Part shown: positions 44,987 to 56,589 of the stretch, in pieces
Layout of the letters: every line of letters begins with the position of its first letter
Numbering within the stretch: the first letter of the stretch is position 1
Source of the DNA: Alisma plantago-aquatica
Lineage: Eukaryota > Streptophyta > Magnoliopsida > Alismatales > Alismataceae
Assembly: GCA_963693085.1 (NCBI GenBank)
Contig: OY856412.1
Coordinates: 1,131,258,244-1,131,322,243, forward strand
Direction: 5' to 3'
DNA: 64,000 bases
The notes under the pieces: generated by a model
What the model was told of the DNA's origin: nothing
The model's database searches: none
What the model saw: the letters and a program-made list of their open reading frames with translations, nothing else
Translations under genes and position numbers: made by a program

Positions 44987-45883
44987 CAGTGTTCAGAAAA
45001 TCGGTCTAATCGGCCGAATAATCGACCGAATAACCGATTTTGGAGGTCTAGCACTCCACATATGAATAATCGGCCTATAATCGGTCCAGGACCGATTAAT
45101 CGACCGTTCAGGGGTATAATCGGCCGATTAATCAGCGATTTTCAAAATCAAATGCTAGTAATAAATTTTTTTACATTAATTATTTCTAATACTACTATTG
45201 GTCATTACAATTACATTCTCTTCTTCCACTTTACATATTTGGTCTTCTCCCCATGTTTTCTCAATAAGTTTATAGTTAATGTTTATTGAACTGATCCTTA
45301 TTGTTGATGTTTTCTTCTCTAATTTCATCAATGTTTCTAATTACTTATTAATGCAATATTAGTCTATGACTTATCAATGTTTCTAATTACTTATAAATGT
45401 TTCTTCTCTAATTTCATTAATGTTTCTAGTTACTTATAAATGCAATATTAGTTTATTACTTATCAATGTTTCTAATTACTTATTAATGTGATATTAGTCT
45501 ATGACTTATCAATGTTTCTAATTACTTATTAATGCAATATCAGTCTATTACTTATCAATGTTTCTAATTACTTATTAATGTGATATTAGTCTATGGCTTA
45601 TCAATATTTGTAATTACTTATCAAGTTTCTTCTCTAATTTCATTAATGTTTCTAACTACTTATGAATGCAATATTAGTCTAATACTTATAAATGTTTCTA
45701 ATTACTTATCATTGGTATTATTATATGGTCAATATATAATTTACATATCTTTATGATTAATATTTAAAAAAAAGCAAAACCGATTAAAATCGAATATTCT
45801 CCCGCTTATACTCCCGCATACCGCATATACTCTATTCGGTACCCTCTCCGCCCGTACACCGATTTCCTCTTTTCAGAACACTG
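44987..45883. mobile_element. hAT-type MITE inserted in C1 pol (897 bp)
   Basis: The terminal inverted repeats are CAGTGTTCAGAAAATCGGT and ACACCGATTTCCTCTTTTCAGAACACTG, with one short gap. A perfect 8-bp duplication GGCTCTAC flanks it (44979-44986 and 45884-45891). It splits C1 pol between HPKE..ISQVEP (right) and KNVKE (left). The left 150 bp repeats AATCGGCCGA words; the middle carries a 46-bp tandem array. There is no transposase. Confidence 0.95.
45327..45715. repeat. 46-bp tandem array inside the hAT MITE
   Basis: The unit ATGTTTCTAATTACTTATTA followed by ATG(C/T)(A/G)ATATTAGTCTATGACTTATCA repeats about seven times. Two units carry a matching TTTCTTCTCTAATTTCATTA insertion, which suggests a higher-order 46+~42 bp arrangement. 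Confidence 0.9.
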
Positions 45884-45891
45884 GGCTCTAC

Positions 45892-47235
45892 TTGAGAGAT
45901 GAAGGCACTATCAGCTTGTTCCTTTTTGTATGTAGTCAAGGTCTTCACCCTTTCAAAGGGATTACCTATGATGAGCTCTTTTGGATGATGCTTTGCAAAG
46001 CGGGGAGTTGGATCCTTCTTTTCTTCTTCTTTTTCTTCTTCATCAACTATCACCTCTTTTCCTTTGTCAACAATGTTGAGCTCTTTCAAGTGAGGGATCA
46101 CCTCATATACAACATCATCATTAACATATTCTTAGAAATATAGGGGTTAGTCTCAACAAATTTAACATTGATAGATTCTTCTACTTTAGACAATTCAATG
46201 TTAAACACTCTATAAGCCGTGCCAGTAGGGATATAAACAAGAAAGCCTTGTATGATTTCACATCAAACTTATTGAGAGAATCCTTGGTGTTTAGAACAAA
46301 ACAAGGAAAATCAAAAACTTGAAAGAAATCAATATTACCTCACCATAACTCATAGGGGCTTTTCTTTGAAGATGGATGAGTGAAAACCTAGTTTTGCACA
46401 AATCATGAGGTGCTAATGGCTGTGGCCCAAAACTTCTTTGGAGTACCATACTCTAGAAGTATGGTCCTATCCATTTCCTATAGTGACCTATTCTTTATCT
46501 ATACAACCCCATTTTGTTGAGGTGTTCAAGGTGAAGAAAAGTTATGTGCATACCCAGATTCCTCACAAAACTATTCAAATAAGTCATTTCAAAATTCTCC
46601 CCCATGGTCACTACGGATAGAGACGATCCGAAAAGAAGCTCCATTTTCAACCCCTTTATAAAAAGCTGAGAAAACATCAAGAGTATCACTTTTTAAAATA
46701 AGAAAGAAGGTCCAAGTATAGCGAGAAAAGTCATCTACAATCACAAGGAAATACTTACTACCACAAAGCAATTGAGTTCTCATTGGTGCAAATAGATCAA
46801 TATGAAGACGTTCTAGAGCTCTCTTGGCACTAAGGACTCATTTGGATTTAAAGGAGGATTTGTTTTTATTTCCTTAGGTACAAGGTCGGCATTCCCCATC
46901 TTTCTCAAAATCTAATTTAGGAAGTCCCTTAACTAATTCCTTTTTGCTCAAATTCTTCAATTGATGCATATTTACATGACCAAGCCTACCGTTCAATAAA
47001 AAGATATCATTAAAATTGACAACAAGGCATCTACCAATAATAGGCTTAATAGAATAAATAAAATAACATACATATTACCATTTCTAGTTCCCTTATACAT
47101 AAAATTGTAGGAGAGGGAATCTAGAAGCCAGCATTCAAGTGAGGTAAAAAGAACAAGATAGCCATTATCACATAATTGACCAACACTAATTAAATTGTGA
47201 TGTAGGCATCTACAAGAATAACATTCTTGATGCAT
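45892..47235 (-). pseudogene. C1 integrase and GAG-pre-integrase region
   Basis: On the minus strand, 46993-47235 holds the pre-integrase motif (C..CLHHNLISVGQLCDNG). The integrase core follows with YFLVIVDDFSRYTW..FL (46589-46783) and SIRSDHGGEF, matching the D..D spacing of Copia integrases. From about 46101 down to 45892 lies the linker with HPKELIIG and ISQVEP, ending at the MITE. Several stops interrupt it. Confidence 0.88.
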
Positions 47236-47239
47236 AGTG

Positions 47240-49430
47240 AATCACATGCATCACCCTCACCTATCACTTTACCTTTGCTGTTGTCACCAAATGTCAGTGA
47301 TCCTCCTTCTTCTTTGTGAATTGGTTGAAGTGGCTGATTTCACGTGTCATATGCTTTGAGAAATCACTATCAACAACCCATTTTCCTTTTACCTAGAAGA
47401 AAGATAGATGTCGGTTCCCAATTAAAACCTTGGGATCTGGTGTTAGCTTGGGGACCCAATTCATCTTTGGGTTGGTCTCCTACTTTCTATAAGGACAATA
47501 AGTAGAGTAATGGTCATCACTCTTGCAATGCAGACAAACCATAGGGTTCTTAGAGCCGTATGACTCTCCGTGGAAGATAGGAGGTCCCTTACTCTTTTTC
47601 TTACCCTTACCCTTTCTCTTGATCTTTGGAGCACCCTCATATCCCAAACCACTTTTACCACTATGTTTGGTAGAGTGATCTAGTACTTCATTGAGGGAAT
47701 TTTCCCTTTTGAGGACTTTTTTCAAGGAAGATCTAAGGTGTGATTATCATCACTAAGAGTAATGATAGTATAAGTTAAAATAGCAAGATCATCTTGTGCA
47801 TGAAGTAAGTCAGCCTCCAAACAGAGGGCTTTAGCATGATAGTAATCTTTCTCAAGAGTAATGCTAGCTACCTCATTACTAGGCAATAGAGGTCTAGATG
47901 AAAGATCATTAATTTGAGAAATCAATCTAGCATTTTCAATTCTAAGCAAGATAATATCATCAAGATAGATCCTATTCTCATCTTTAATAGCATAACAAGC
48001 ATGTATAAGATCATCATTTTCAATTTTAAGCAAGACAAGCTCATTAAGGTGGGTTTGGTTTTCTTCCTTAAGACTATTGATTTTCTTAAGGTAGATACCC
48101 TTCTCTACTTCAACTCCATTGTATTTGATCTCAAGGCCAAGAAAACTATCAAGATACAATTTCTCATTTTGATCAAGATTATCAATCTTAGCATACAAAT
48201 CATCTATGATCTTCCCTAACCTTTTCTTCTTAGATTTGCATTAAAAATATGAAGAGTGGGTATCATTAAGCATATCAATGAGAGTTTCCTTAGATAAGTC
48301 ATGTAAGATTACCTCACTTACCTCACCAATGTTTTCACTAGTAGAGGCCATGAGAGTAAGATGACATTCTCCCTCATTGGAGCTGGAATCACTTGAACAT
48401 GACTCTTCCCATGCGGCATGGGCTGCATCCTTGATTCTTCTTTCCTTGTGGTGCATCTTTTTGTACTTGCCATCCTTATTACAGTCCTCCCTTTTCTTGG
48501 GGCTGCTCTTGTGGTAAGACTTCTTATCCTTGGGGCATTCAGTCTTGTAGTGACCCTTTTGCCCACATTCATAGCACCTTGGAGTGGAGGAGGATGGATT
48601 TCTCTTGAAGTGCTTCCCCTTGGTGTAGTTTGCTTCATGGTCACTAGGGGCTTCATCTTCACATGAGGAATGAGGATAAGACCGGAAAGCAAGTTTTTGT
48701 TGGAGAATCATTGCCTCCACTTGAGCTTTGAATGTATTGTCTGTGATCTTCTTTGATTCCTTCTCTTCTTGATTCTCATCTTCCTCTTGTTTGTCAATCC
48801 TTGGCTCATGAGCTTGAAGGTTTCTAATGAGCTCTTCGGTGGCTATGCCACAAAGGCTTCTAACTTCTTCAATGGAAGTCACCTTGGTTCCCATCTCTTG
48901 GGGAGAGACCTTAGAATCTCAGAGTTGATGGTCCTTCTATCCGTGGTGTGAACCAAAGAAGCAAGTCTATTTATGATGGTGTTGAGCCTTGTGTACATCT
49001 CAACCACTTTCTTCTTCTTACCCATATTGAAGTTTTCAAAGAGCCCCTTGAGCATGTAGATCTTGTACTCCTTGACTTACTTTGTGCCTTCATAAGTGAT
49101 GCACAACTTGTTCCGTATCTCATGGGCTGTCTCCCAAGAGGAGATCCAGTTGAACTTGGATGGAGTGAGGGCAGCATAGATGATGCTTATAGCCTTTGCA
49201 TTGAGCTGCGCCTTCTTGAGTGTAGCTTCATTCCAAGTAGCTAAATCTTCCACCGACTCCTTGTAGGGAATGATGACAACTTTCCACATGTCGTAGTTCA
49301 TCCCTTGAAGGTAGAACTGCATCCATCTCTTCTAATAGAGGAATTTTGTTCCATCAAAGATTGGGTCTCATGGAGAAAACCACCTTCCAAGTTGAGGGAA
49401 CCAAGTAAGTTGTTGCCCATCTTCTCGTCT
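47240..49430 (-). pseudogene. C1 gag and protease region
   Basis: The minus strand reads in order: the gag start near 49420, PIFDGTKFLY then a stop where the family has Trp, followed by MQFYLQGMNYDMWKVV (49077-49322, UBN2/gag type); 48241-48894 with zinc knuckle CYECGQKGHYKTEC; a Leu/Glu-rich coiled-coil frame 47722-48198 (heptad-like KIENDDL, RIENARL); and a second knuckle CLHCKSDDHYSTYC (47480-47725). Protease-region text (KRKWVVDSDFSKHMT-like) is spread over frames at 47240-47420. Broken by stops and shifts; the arrangement is typical of Sirevirus. Confidence 0.88.
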
Positions 49431-49458
49431 CATAGGAGATCTTGTCAGAGAAGTCAAT

Positions 49459-49471
49459 GGATCTGATACCA
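49459..49471 (-). other. C1 primer binding site (initiator-Met tRNA)
   Basis: On the minus strand TGGTATCAGATCC lies one base from the 5' LTR end. This is the tRNA-iMet complement with one change (GAT for GAG). Confidence 0.9.
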
Positions 49472-49472
49472 T

Positions 49473-51000
49473 TGTTGGATCAATGGACTCTAGAGGGGGG
49501 TGGTTGAATTGAGGTAAACATACTTGCACAAAATTCGTTAGACCTTCAAGTTACTACAAGGTATGGGATTGCAAATATTGAATTTGTAGTGCAACTAAGC
49601 ATACATAGAAAAGATGAGAGAGATTGAAAAAAACACAAGAACAAGCTATGTAGAGTGGTTTCGGTCCCCAAACTAGGAGAAAGTTAGTCCACTACCTAGA
49701 GAGGTCAAGATCTAGGACTTTGCAACCAATGTATACTTATATTCCATTATAAGACATACAAGTGACCTTCCTTTTCTAGGCCAAGGATACTCAACCTTCA
49801 CTTTGAGGACAAGGGATCCTATAACCAACCAAGGACTTACCTATCTAGTGGAGCTAGAGTCTTCAAACTTTACAAGGTGTCACCCACTCTTGCAAGCAGC
49901 TGGACACCTTCACCAAGGAGTTCATTTTCTCGCGACAAGTATTTTTCCTTCAAGGATTTACCCACTCTACTCCTGGATCTTCAACCTTAACCTTCTCCTT
50001 CACTTTGGAGAAGCTCTTGCATCTTCTTATACACCTTGAAGAAGCTTGCACCTTCTCCTTCAACTTGGAGAAGCTTTCACCAACTTACACCGGAAGAAAG
50101 GGGTTGGTGAAAGGGACGCTTTGAGAGCTTTATAAGTCGACAATGAAGTAGCTCTCTCACACATATCCTATCTCACTCACGTGGATGTTTTGATTTATGA
50201 ACAAGAGAGATAAAGGGGCTCAAGTAGTCTGTATGCACTCAAATATAGCTAGGAGCTTGAATAGCATGAAGGATCAACCTAGGAATGAACTCCAAGAGGT
50301 CCTATTTATAGTTGGGGGTGTCCACTAGAGGAGAGGAGCATTAAGGATTTTTTAGCATTTTGGAATGTTGCAACAAATATAATTTCTAGTTTTGCAACAC
50401 ACCAATGGTTAGAATCACTTTTTCTTCACACTCTATATAGTACAGTCGGTCGAGTTTTAATAAAGGTAACTAGAGTGATTGTACTATATGACAAAACAAA
50501 TTTGAAGCATCGGTAAAGTTTCTCATGGATGAAACTCGACTGATCACTTAAATTTAGTTTTTCTACTATAGGGTGTCAGTCAAGTTCTATGTATGGAAAC
50601 TCGACCGAACCTGGACATTCTCAAAATGCATCAAGGGTGTTAGTCAAGTTTCTCACATGATAAACTCGATCAAAATACACTCTGTGATGTCAATTGGAAA
50701 ATGTCATTAGAGTGATCAAATGTTTGAATTAATGACTCATGATTTTTTCTCATCTTAGTAACAAGTCATAGCATCGATAAAAATGGTTATAAAATCATCC
50801 TAAGGGTTTTAGGATGTTTTCCACAAAAGTGAATTTGCATTGCTTTGAATTGAGATTGATCATGCTAGGACTTGATTTAATTGATCCTGTTCATGTACTT
50901 AATACCTGAAATCAATCTCAAGTAGACATATTAGATATATATGAAAGGAATGGTTAAGTCACTATAAAAATATGGACAATGTATAACTCCCAGGTCAACA
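49473..51000 (-). repeat. C1 5' LTR (1,528 bp)
   Basis: The ends are TGTTGGATCAATGG and CCCAGGTCAACA, both canonical here. The TATA box is at about 50303-50311 on the minus strand, with the hairpin array at about 50440-50680. It is clearly diverged from the 3' LTR, indicating an old insertion. Confidence 0.92.
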
Positions 51001-53676
51001 AAAAGCAATGTCTGGTTTTCAGATTGCCATTGACTCATCTTTACCTCGTTGTCTTTTCCATAGGTTCAGGAAGGTACTTTTGTACTTGACTTCTTGCTTT
51101 CCTTAGTTTGGTCTAGCATTTAGATTTCTCCTCTTCCTGCTATAATGGCGGCAAGCCCTGTGGGGTCTCCAGTCTCCGCCTGGCCTCGAATTTTGGTTTG
51201 TTGACTTCAAGGAGAGCTTCCAAATATGTTTCTATGGTTTTATCTAGAGGTCTAGGAGGTCTTCTCATGAGATTTAATCTCAATTAGGCCTCCTTTAGTG
51301 ATGTTCTTCACGTAGATGAAGAGGAAAGATGACTCCTCATGATTTTTTTGGTTTCACCCATGTTTTGGATTTTCTTTTCGTCGTGCCATCATAGGTAGAC
51401 CTGTCAAATTGGGTCAAAATCCACGGGCGCCCATGAGTTGACCCATTTAAGTTGGGTTTGGGTCATAAAATTTGCCACCCGCCAGAAAAAACTCAAACCC
51501 GTACCCACCTATTTACTTAGCGAGTTTCATGGGCAATCCGCGGGCACCCGCGGGTGATCCGCTTAATTACATTGGTTTTTTGCATCCATGTGGCTTAGTA
51601 GTAATGGGAAAATATTAAATCATTCCTATACTCATATCACAATTGCATATTGCAACTCAAGTTAACAAAGCACAATAAAGGAGACTCCAAAATCGGATTG
51701 TGAAACAAAAGAAAATCGAGCGGGAACCTAAGTTTAGTAGCGATTGCTAGACTTAAGTTTTAGTCTGACTAGAACTGACTTAAATTTCTGTCTTTGTTTT
51801 AGTTTCCAAGATCTATCATTTGTCTCATTTGGATGCTACAATTCATACTAGATATTGTTGTATTTTTTGTTGTTGTTTGCTGTAGGTGGTCATTATTTAA
51901 GACTAATGTATGAACGTCAAAGTCTATAGTACACTACTGTTCCAACATTTATGTGATTCGGAAACTTAATTTAGCCAGTCGAGCTCTTCTTTAATAGACA
52001 TGTTGCAGCCCAGTTCACGGATGCATTACATTTTGATACTCTTCTTCTAACACATTTTTGGATATATATTATTTCTTTGTATCATATCTTATATAAACAA
52101 ACACTAGCAATATATATTTTAAAAATTTTAAGTGGGCACCCACGGGCAACCCACAACCCGCTGGGTCGGGTTTGGATTTGTCTTTGTTCCACCCATTTAG
52201 AACTACATCTTTTTGACCCGCACCCGCGAGACCCAAACCTGCAACGACCCAACCCAAACCCAACCCACCCACCCGTTTGACAGGTCTAATCACGGGCATG
52301 ACCATCTAATGGTCTTATTTTTAGCACTTGTTGCAATCCTGACTTGCTGAAGGCCCAAGCCACATGGTAGAATTTAATTGGGCCAAACCAACAAGACCAC
52401 CATCTAGTTGTGGCTTTTCCGCATACATGAATTTTTCTCATTGGTTGATTTTCTAAAACCCATATTAAATTATTTATTGATCAAAAAAATAAAAGAAAAA
52501 TTGTTTTGGAATCTTGATGTCATTCTTTTACTAATGCTACCAATTTTATCATCTAATTACAAAATAATAAATATGTGATTTTTAAGGGTTCATATAATTG
52601 GTTATATTTTCCAAAATTCATAACTAATAACTTGTAAGTCGAATAAAATATATCCCAAAATTAGAAAAATATAATCTAAAATATCGAGTGGTTTTCAAAA
52701 CCTAATTCATTAATAATAAGAAGGATGTTTTAGGGTTTATAAAATTGACGTAAACCTAACCCTTATCTCATATATGTCTTTAATAGGTTGCTTGTGGACT
52801 GTGATGGAATTAGGGTTTTGACCCTTAGATACATGCATACTTGATGTGAGGTATGTTTGAATCCCCTATTATCCATTTTGGGCAGTAAACCTATTTTCTC
52901 TCTTTTTGACAAATTAGCCAACACAATATCTCTATCTTCTGAGAATGTATTCCATGTGAAATTATCTACTTGATTATGATATTATGATCATTCTACTTTG
53001 TTGGACTTTATTTTATCTCTAAACTTATACTTCTATTCTTGATGAAAACCTAATTTTTCTCACTTATATGGTTTGATATTTATTTTTCCCATTTTGTTGA
53101 TGACAACTTTATTTATTCTAAAAAAAACCATACTTTATACTTTTCTCTACATTTATGCATGCCATGTGATTCATAGTCCTAGAGTAATGTAATGCTTTGA
53201 TTATTTGGGTTTTATTATGCTGGGGTTTTATTCCCCTATGTGATACTATTAGGCACTGAGGTTTTAGTCCTCCTGCACTTTTAACTTTTTTGGGATGGAG
53301 GATCATATGCCCCATACTTGACTCGTATGCCAAGGGAGTTTGGTTGCATGCCATTCTCTATCAGGTTTTAAGGTTGTGAGCCTTAGCCGCTACATACTTT
53401 ATATTACACTAGTGCTATGCTTATCTCACATGCATGCATGTTGATACTATGGTGATGGGTTTTGTGCCCAAAATTTCTATGTGCTTGTGTGGCATGACTT
53501 TTATGTTTTATTTCACAACAAGTATTCTCCATCTTTATTATCTTTTAAAATTCATATGCCTTTATGCCCAATTGGGTAGTCCTTATCATTTAACTAGGAA
53601 GCCTTGTTTATTTGAAGACCTTTATTCCTTACATTGCTCAATCCCATATTAATATGCACATACCAATGTTTTGGTG
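51001..53676 (+). mobile_element. Del/Tekay-like LTR, copy B2, right part
   Basis: It continues the B1 alignment from AAAAGCAAT(A/G)TCT (34499 in B1) to CACATACCAATGTTTTGGTGAT (36250s in B1). It is interrupted by a MITE (51396-52288) and stops at the inverted-repeat cluster. The last roughly 1.3 kb of the LTR is missing. Confidence 0.8.
51396..52288. mobile_element. hAT-like MITE in LTR B2 (893 bp)
   Basis: The ends are TAGACCTGTCAAA and, inverted, TTTGACAGGTCTA. The flanks ATCATAGG (51388-51395) and ATCACGGG (52289-52296) match at 6 of 8; the empty site in B1 reads ATCAGGGG (34870-34877). Subterminal GGGTTTGGGT/ACCCGC words occur near both ends. No transposase frame is seen. Confidence 0.88.
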
Positions 53677-55169
53677 ATAAACCTAGCATCTTGAATCTAT
53701 AAACTCTAATATCGTGATTAGAAGGTTAGTTAGTATGCTTGGTTCTTTAGGTTTAACTTTGAGTTATTGCATGTAACTGAGCCTAATACCACTTAATATG
53801 TTATATATGTTTTCAAGCCTATACTTGATAGGTTTAAATTTGAGTTATTGCATGTAACATGAATAACTCAAAGTTAAACCTATCAAGTATAGGCTTGAAA
53901 ACATATATAACATATTAAGTGGCATTAGGCTCTACAACATCATCACATATCATGATGAACTCATATTATCCTAATAACCTAAATATATGTTAACATGTAA
54001 GTGAGTCCATGAATATGTCACATATGTCTCCTTTGCTAACTCATATTCATACATAAAGACTAATACATGTATAATGAGAGGTATAATTTGCTTAATTTAT
54101 AAAATTGAATAATAACTTCAGATTTCATGTAAATGGATATGACTAATGGGCCATTACATAATTTAATGTTATAATAATGGAATTAATAGGTGAAATAAGT
54201 AAATATGGAAATTCAGTGAATTGGACCCATTATGGTCAAACATGTATAACCAAGTGACCTACAAGAAATATGCCACAACTAAGTCAAAGGGAGAGAGAAA
54301 ATATAAATCATGTTCGAATATGGCTCATAAAGAGAAGCGACATACATCAACTTGTGTATCTAAGGTCAAAGGTCCAAACCTACATCCAAACCAAGGTTTG
54401 AAGCTACCCATTAAATATTCAAATGAACTAGGGTTGGGCTCCCATTAACAAAACTCTAAAAATGACCTTTTCAAATTACTAATTTAGGTTATTAATATTA
54501 TATAAGAAAATATATTATAGTTCATGATTCAAAATATATTTGTAACATATTGAAACCTAGCATCTTGAACCCATGATGATTTATATTTTATCTCTCCCTT
54601 GACTTGATGTACTTCTATAAGGAAATTTTAGAATTGTGTAGATTCGCTCACACTTCTATTTACGAAAGCACCTTATACCCAATAATATCATCATAATGAA
54701 TTAGGTAGAAAGCTATGTACACACTTAGTATAAGGTTGTCTCCAACCTTGGTCCATAAAATACTAGTGTTGCATGTGTACTTCTATGTACTCCTCCATCC
54801 ACCCACAGTTCCTTCTACACTTATATACTATTCACACTATGATGCATAGCCTAATGCCACTTAATATGTTATATGTGTTTTTAAGCCTATACGTGATAGG
54901 TTTAACTTTGAGTTGTTCATGTTACATGCATTAACTATATTCATCAGGGTTACAAATAACTTCATTAAGGTATAGTCAAATCTAAAGAACCAAACATACT
55001 AACTAACCTTCTAATCATGGGATTAGATTTTATAGCATCAAGATGCTAGGTTTCAATATGTTACAAATATATTTTCAAATCATGAACTATAATCTATTTG
55101 ATTATGTAATCTTCATAACCTAATTTAGTAATTTTAAACAGGTCATTTTTAGAGTTTTGTCAATGGGAG
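53677..55169. repeat. Nested inverted-repeat cluster
   Basis: There are three pairings: (i) a hairpin at 53779-53932; (ii) 53678-53755 against 54975-55053 (AACCTAGCATCTTGA...GATTAGAAGGTTAGTTAGTATG); (iii) 54439-54568 against 55038-55169 (CTCCCATT(A/G)ACAAAACTCTAA...). The segment 53,940-54,470 is a diverged match to the U3 of LTR B. I recognise no transposase, and no target duplication could be fixed. Confidence 0.75.
53779..53932. repeat. Long near-perfect hairpin (71-bp arms, 12-base loop)
   Basis: The left arm 53779-53849 and right arm 53862-53932 pair with only about two mismatches. The loop contains CATG-TAA-CATG, so pairing may extend almost to the tip. A further diverged copy of the arm lies at 54845-54915. 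Confidence 0.93.
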
Positions 55170-56572
55170 TGACACGCGTAAACTGTGCTTGCAAACGCAA
55201 GTATACGTATCAATGTAATATAGGCCTTGTGAGGCCCGAGTCAAACTCAGGGAAATGTGAATTTTAGTAGACTACTACTAACTGGTTGCGATCAGCTAAA
55301 CCGATTAAAAGAGTTTGAGAGTTTTTGTAAAATAAAAGAAAATAAAATAAAATAGAGCAATCGATTAAGGGTTTAGTTTAATCAATTCAAATGGAGATAT
55401 TTAGGATTGCAGTTTCACCGTGGGTTTTCATTGTATGAATTTCCATATAGCTACTCAAGTTCATCTCTCAATCCGGGTAGTGGCCTGTAGTCAGAATTGT
55501 CCACTGTCGTGGTACAATTCACTACCTAAGTCTAGGTCAGTTCCACCGTCGTAGTAACCTATACCCTAAACTAGGTGCATTAGAATCGACCTCTGGGTTT
55601 CCACCATTAACCGTACATCACCTTGTTCAAGGGATTTGTTAATTAATGTGAATTTCATCTCTTTTCAACCGTTAATTCTTCTTTCAAAATAATTAAAGGC
55701 ATTAGATTATCATTATGGTAATTAAGCATAACAATATAATTGAGAAAATGAAAGCATACCACATATTTAGGAGACAAATTATGAATTACTATGATAAAAA
55801 TGTCATACAATGCTTCCCCGGGCTACTCCCGGTCCTAAAGATTAAGGGGATTAGCCCCACATGGTTGACAATGGAAAATACATAGGAGTAGAGAAGAAAA
55901 ATATGGGAAACATAGAGCAAACTCGTGTAACCCCTGATACAAAGGTGTTCCTGGAGATCCTCCTCGAGAAACGTGCGTTTTGTAGTCTTCCGGCAGCAAA
56001 ATCGCCCGTCGGAGGTGCCCAGATCGCTCGGTTGACGGCCTTCATCTCTTGTCTCCTCTCTCTATCTCTCCTTCTTGGATATTGTGCAACATGATATGAG
56101 ATTCCCCTAGGGCCAGCCGTGCTCTTCTTAGGTCATAGGACCACTTTATGACTCCGAAAAAAGCTCAACCGTCGGATTAAAACACTCCGTTTTAGTGCAA
56201 AAAATTGCCAGATCCTGACGCTGTCGATAGTATCGACCCCCAGGTCAATGGTATCGACCATGATACAGGTTTTTCCTTCCAAAATCATGTTTTGGGGTTG
56301 CTTTCTGATGAAATGTCGATACTATCGACACCAGGGTCGATAGTATCGACTCTGGACATTGCAAATGTGCCTGAAAAAGTGGCGAAACATGTGTATAAGT
56401 CCGGGGATTATATAAAATCATATAAATATGATAAAAGAAGTATAATTTGATGCAAAAAGAGTTTAAAGGCCAACTATAGTGAATTATGCAAATATAATCA
56501 AGAAAATGACAAATACATGCATAAAATAGATATAAAATAAGCATATAAAAGTGACTCAAAACCCATGCATCA
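55170..56572 (-). repeat. 3' LTR of the Athila-lineage element (1,403 bp)
   Basis: The ends are TGACACGCG and CATGCATCA (plus strand). The GCAAGTATACGTATCAATG...GGCCCGAGTCAAACTCAGGGA segment is typical of this group and parallels the solo LTR at 26150. Palindromes GTCGATA(C/G)TATCGAC lie at 56223-56237, 56315-56329 and 56336-56350. A TATATAA box candidate is at about 56409-56415 on the minus strand. Confidence 0.8.
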
Positions 56573-56589
56573 AACTCTCCTAAGCTTAT
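56573..56589 (-). other. Polypurine tract of the Athila-lineage element
   Basis: On the minus strand AATAAGCTTAGGAGAGTT precedes the LTR start TGATGCATGGG; the family form is AAGTTTGGGGGAGTT. It is slightly decayed. Confidence 0.75.

Larger units (their letters stand above)
39117..51000 (-). mobile_element. Sirevirus-type Copia retrotransposon 'C1' (11.9 kb)
   Basis: This is an element on the minus strand: 5' LTR 49473-51000, primer site 49459-49471, gag, protease, integrase, RT, RNase H, an extra ORF, purine tract 40636-40651, 3' LTR 39117-40635. Sirevirus features are a two-knuckle gag with a coiled-coil stretch, long LTRs, a long 3' region with an additional ORF, a purine tract of the type AAAAGGGGGAGAA, and palindrome clusters. 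Many stops and frameshifts and diverged LTRs show an old copy. An 897-bp hAT MITE interrupts pol. Both ends are confirmed by the empty site in B1. Confidence 0.93.

Noticed and set aside
45327..45715. Regularly spaced repeat array considered as CRISPR-like
   Set aside because: The units are head-to-tail without unique spacers, lie inside a hAT MITE, and the genome is a plant's.
48318..48692. 124-codon minus frame overlapping C1 gag
   Set aside because: Alternative frame of the gag zinc-knuckle region, which is read in 48241-48894.
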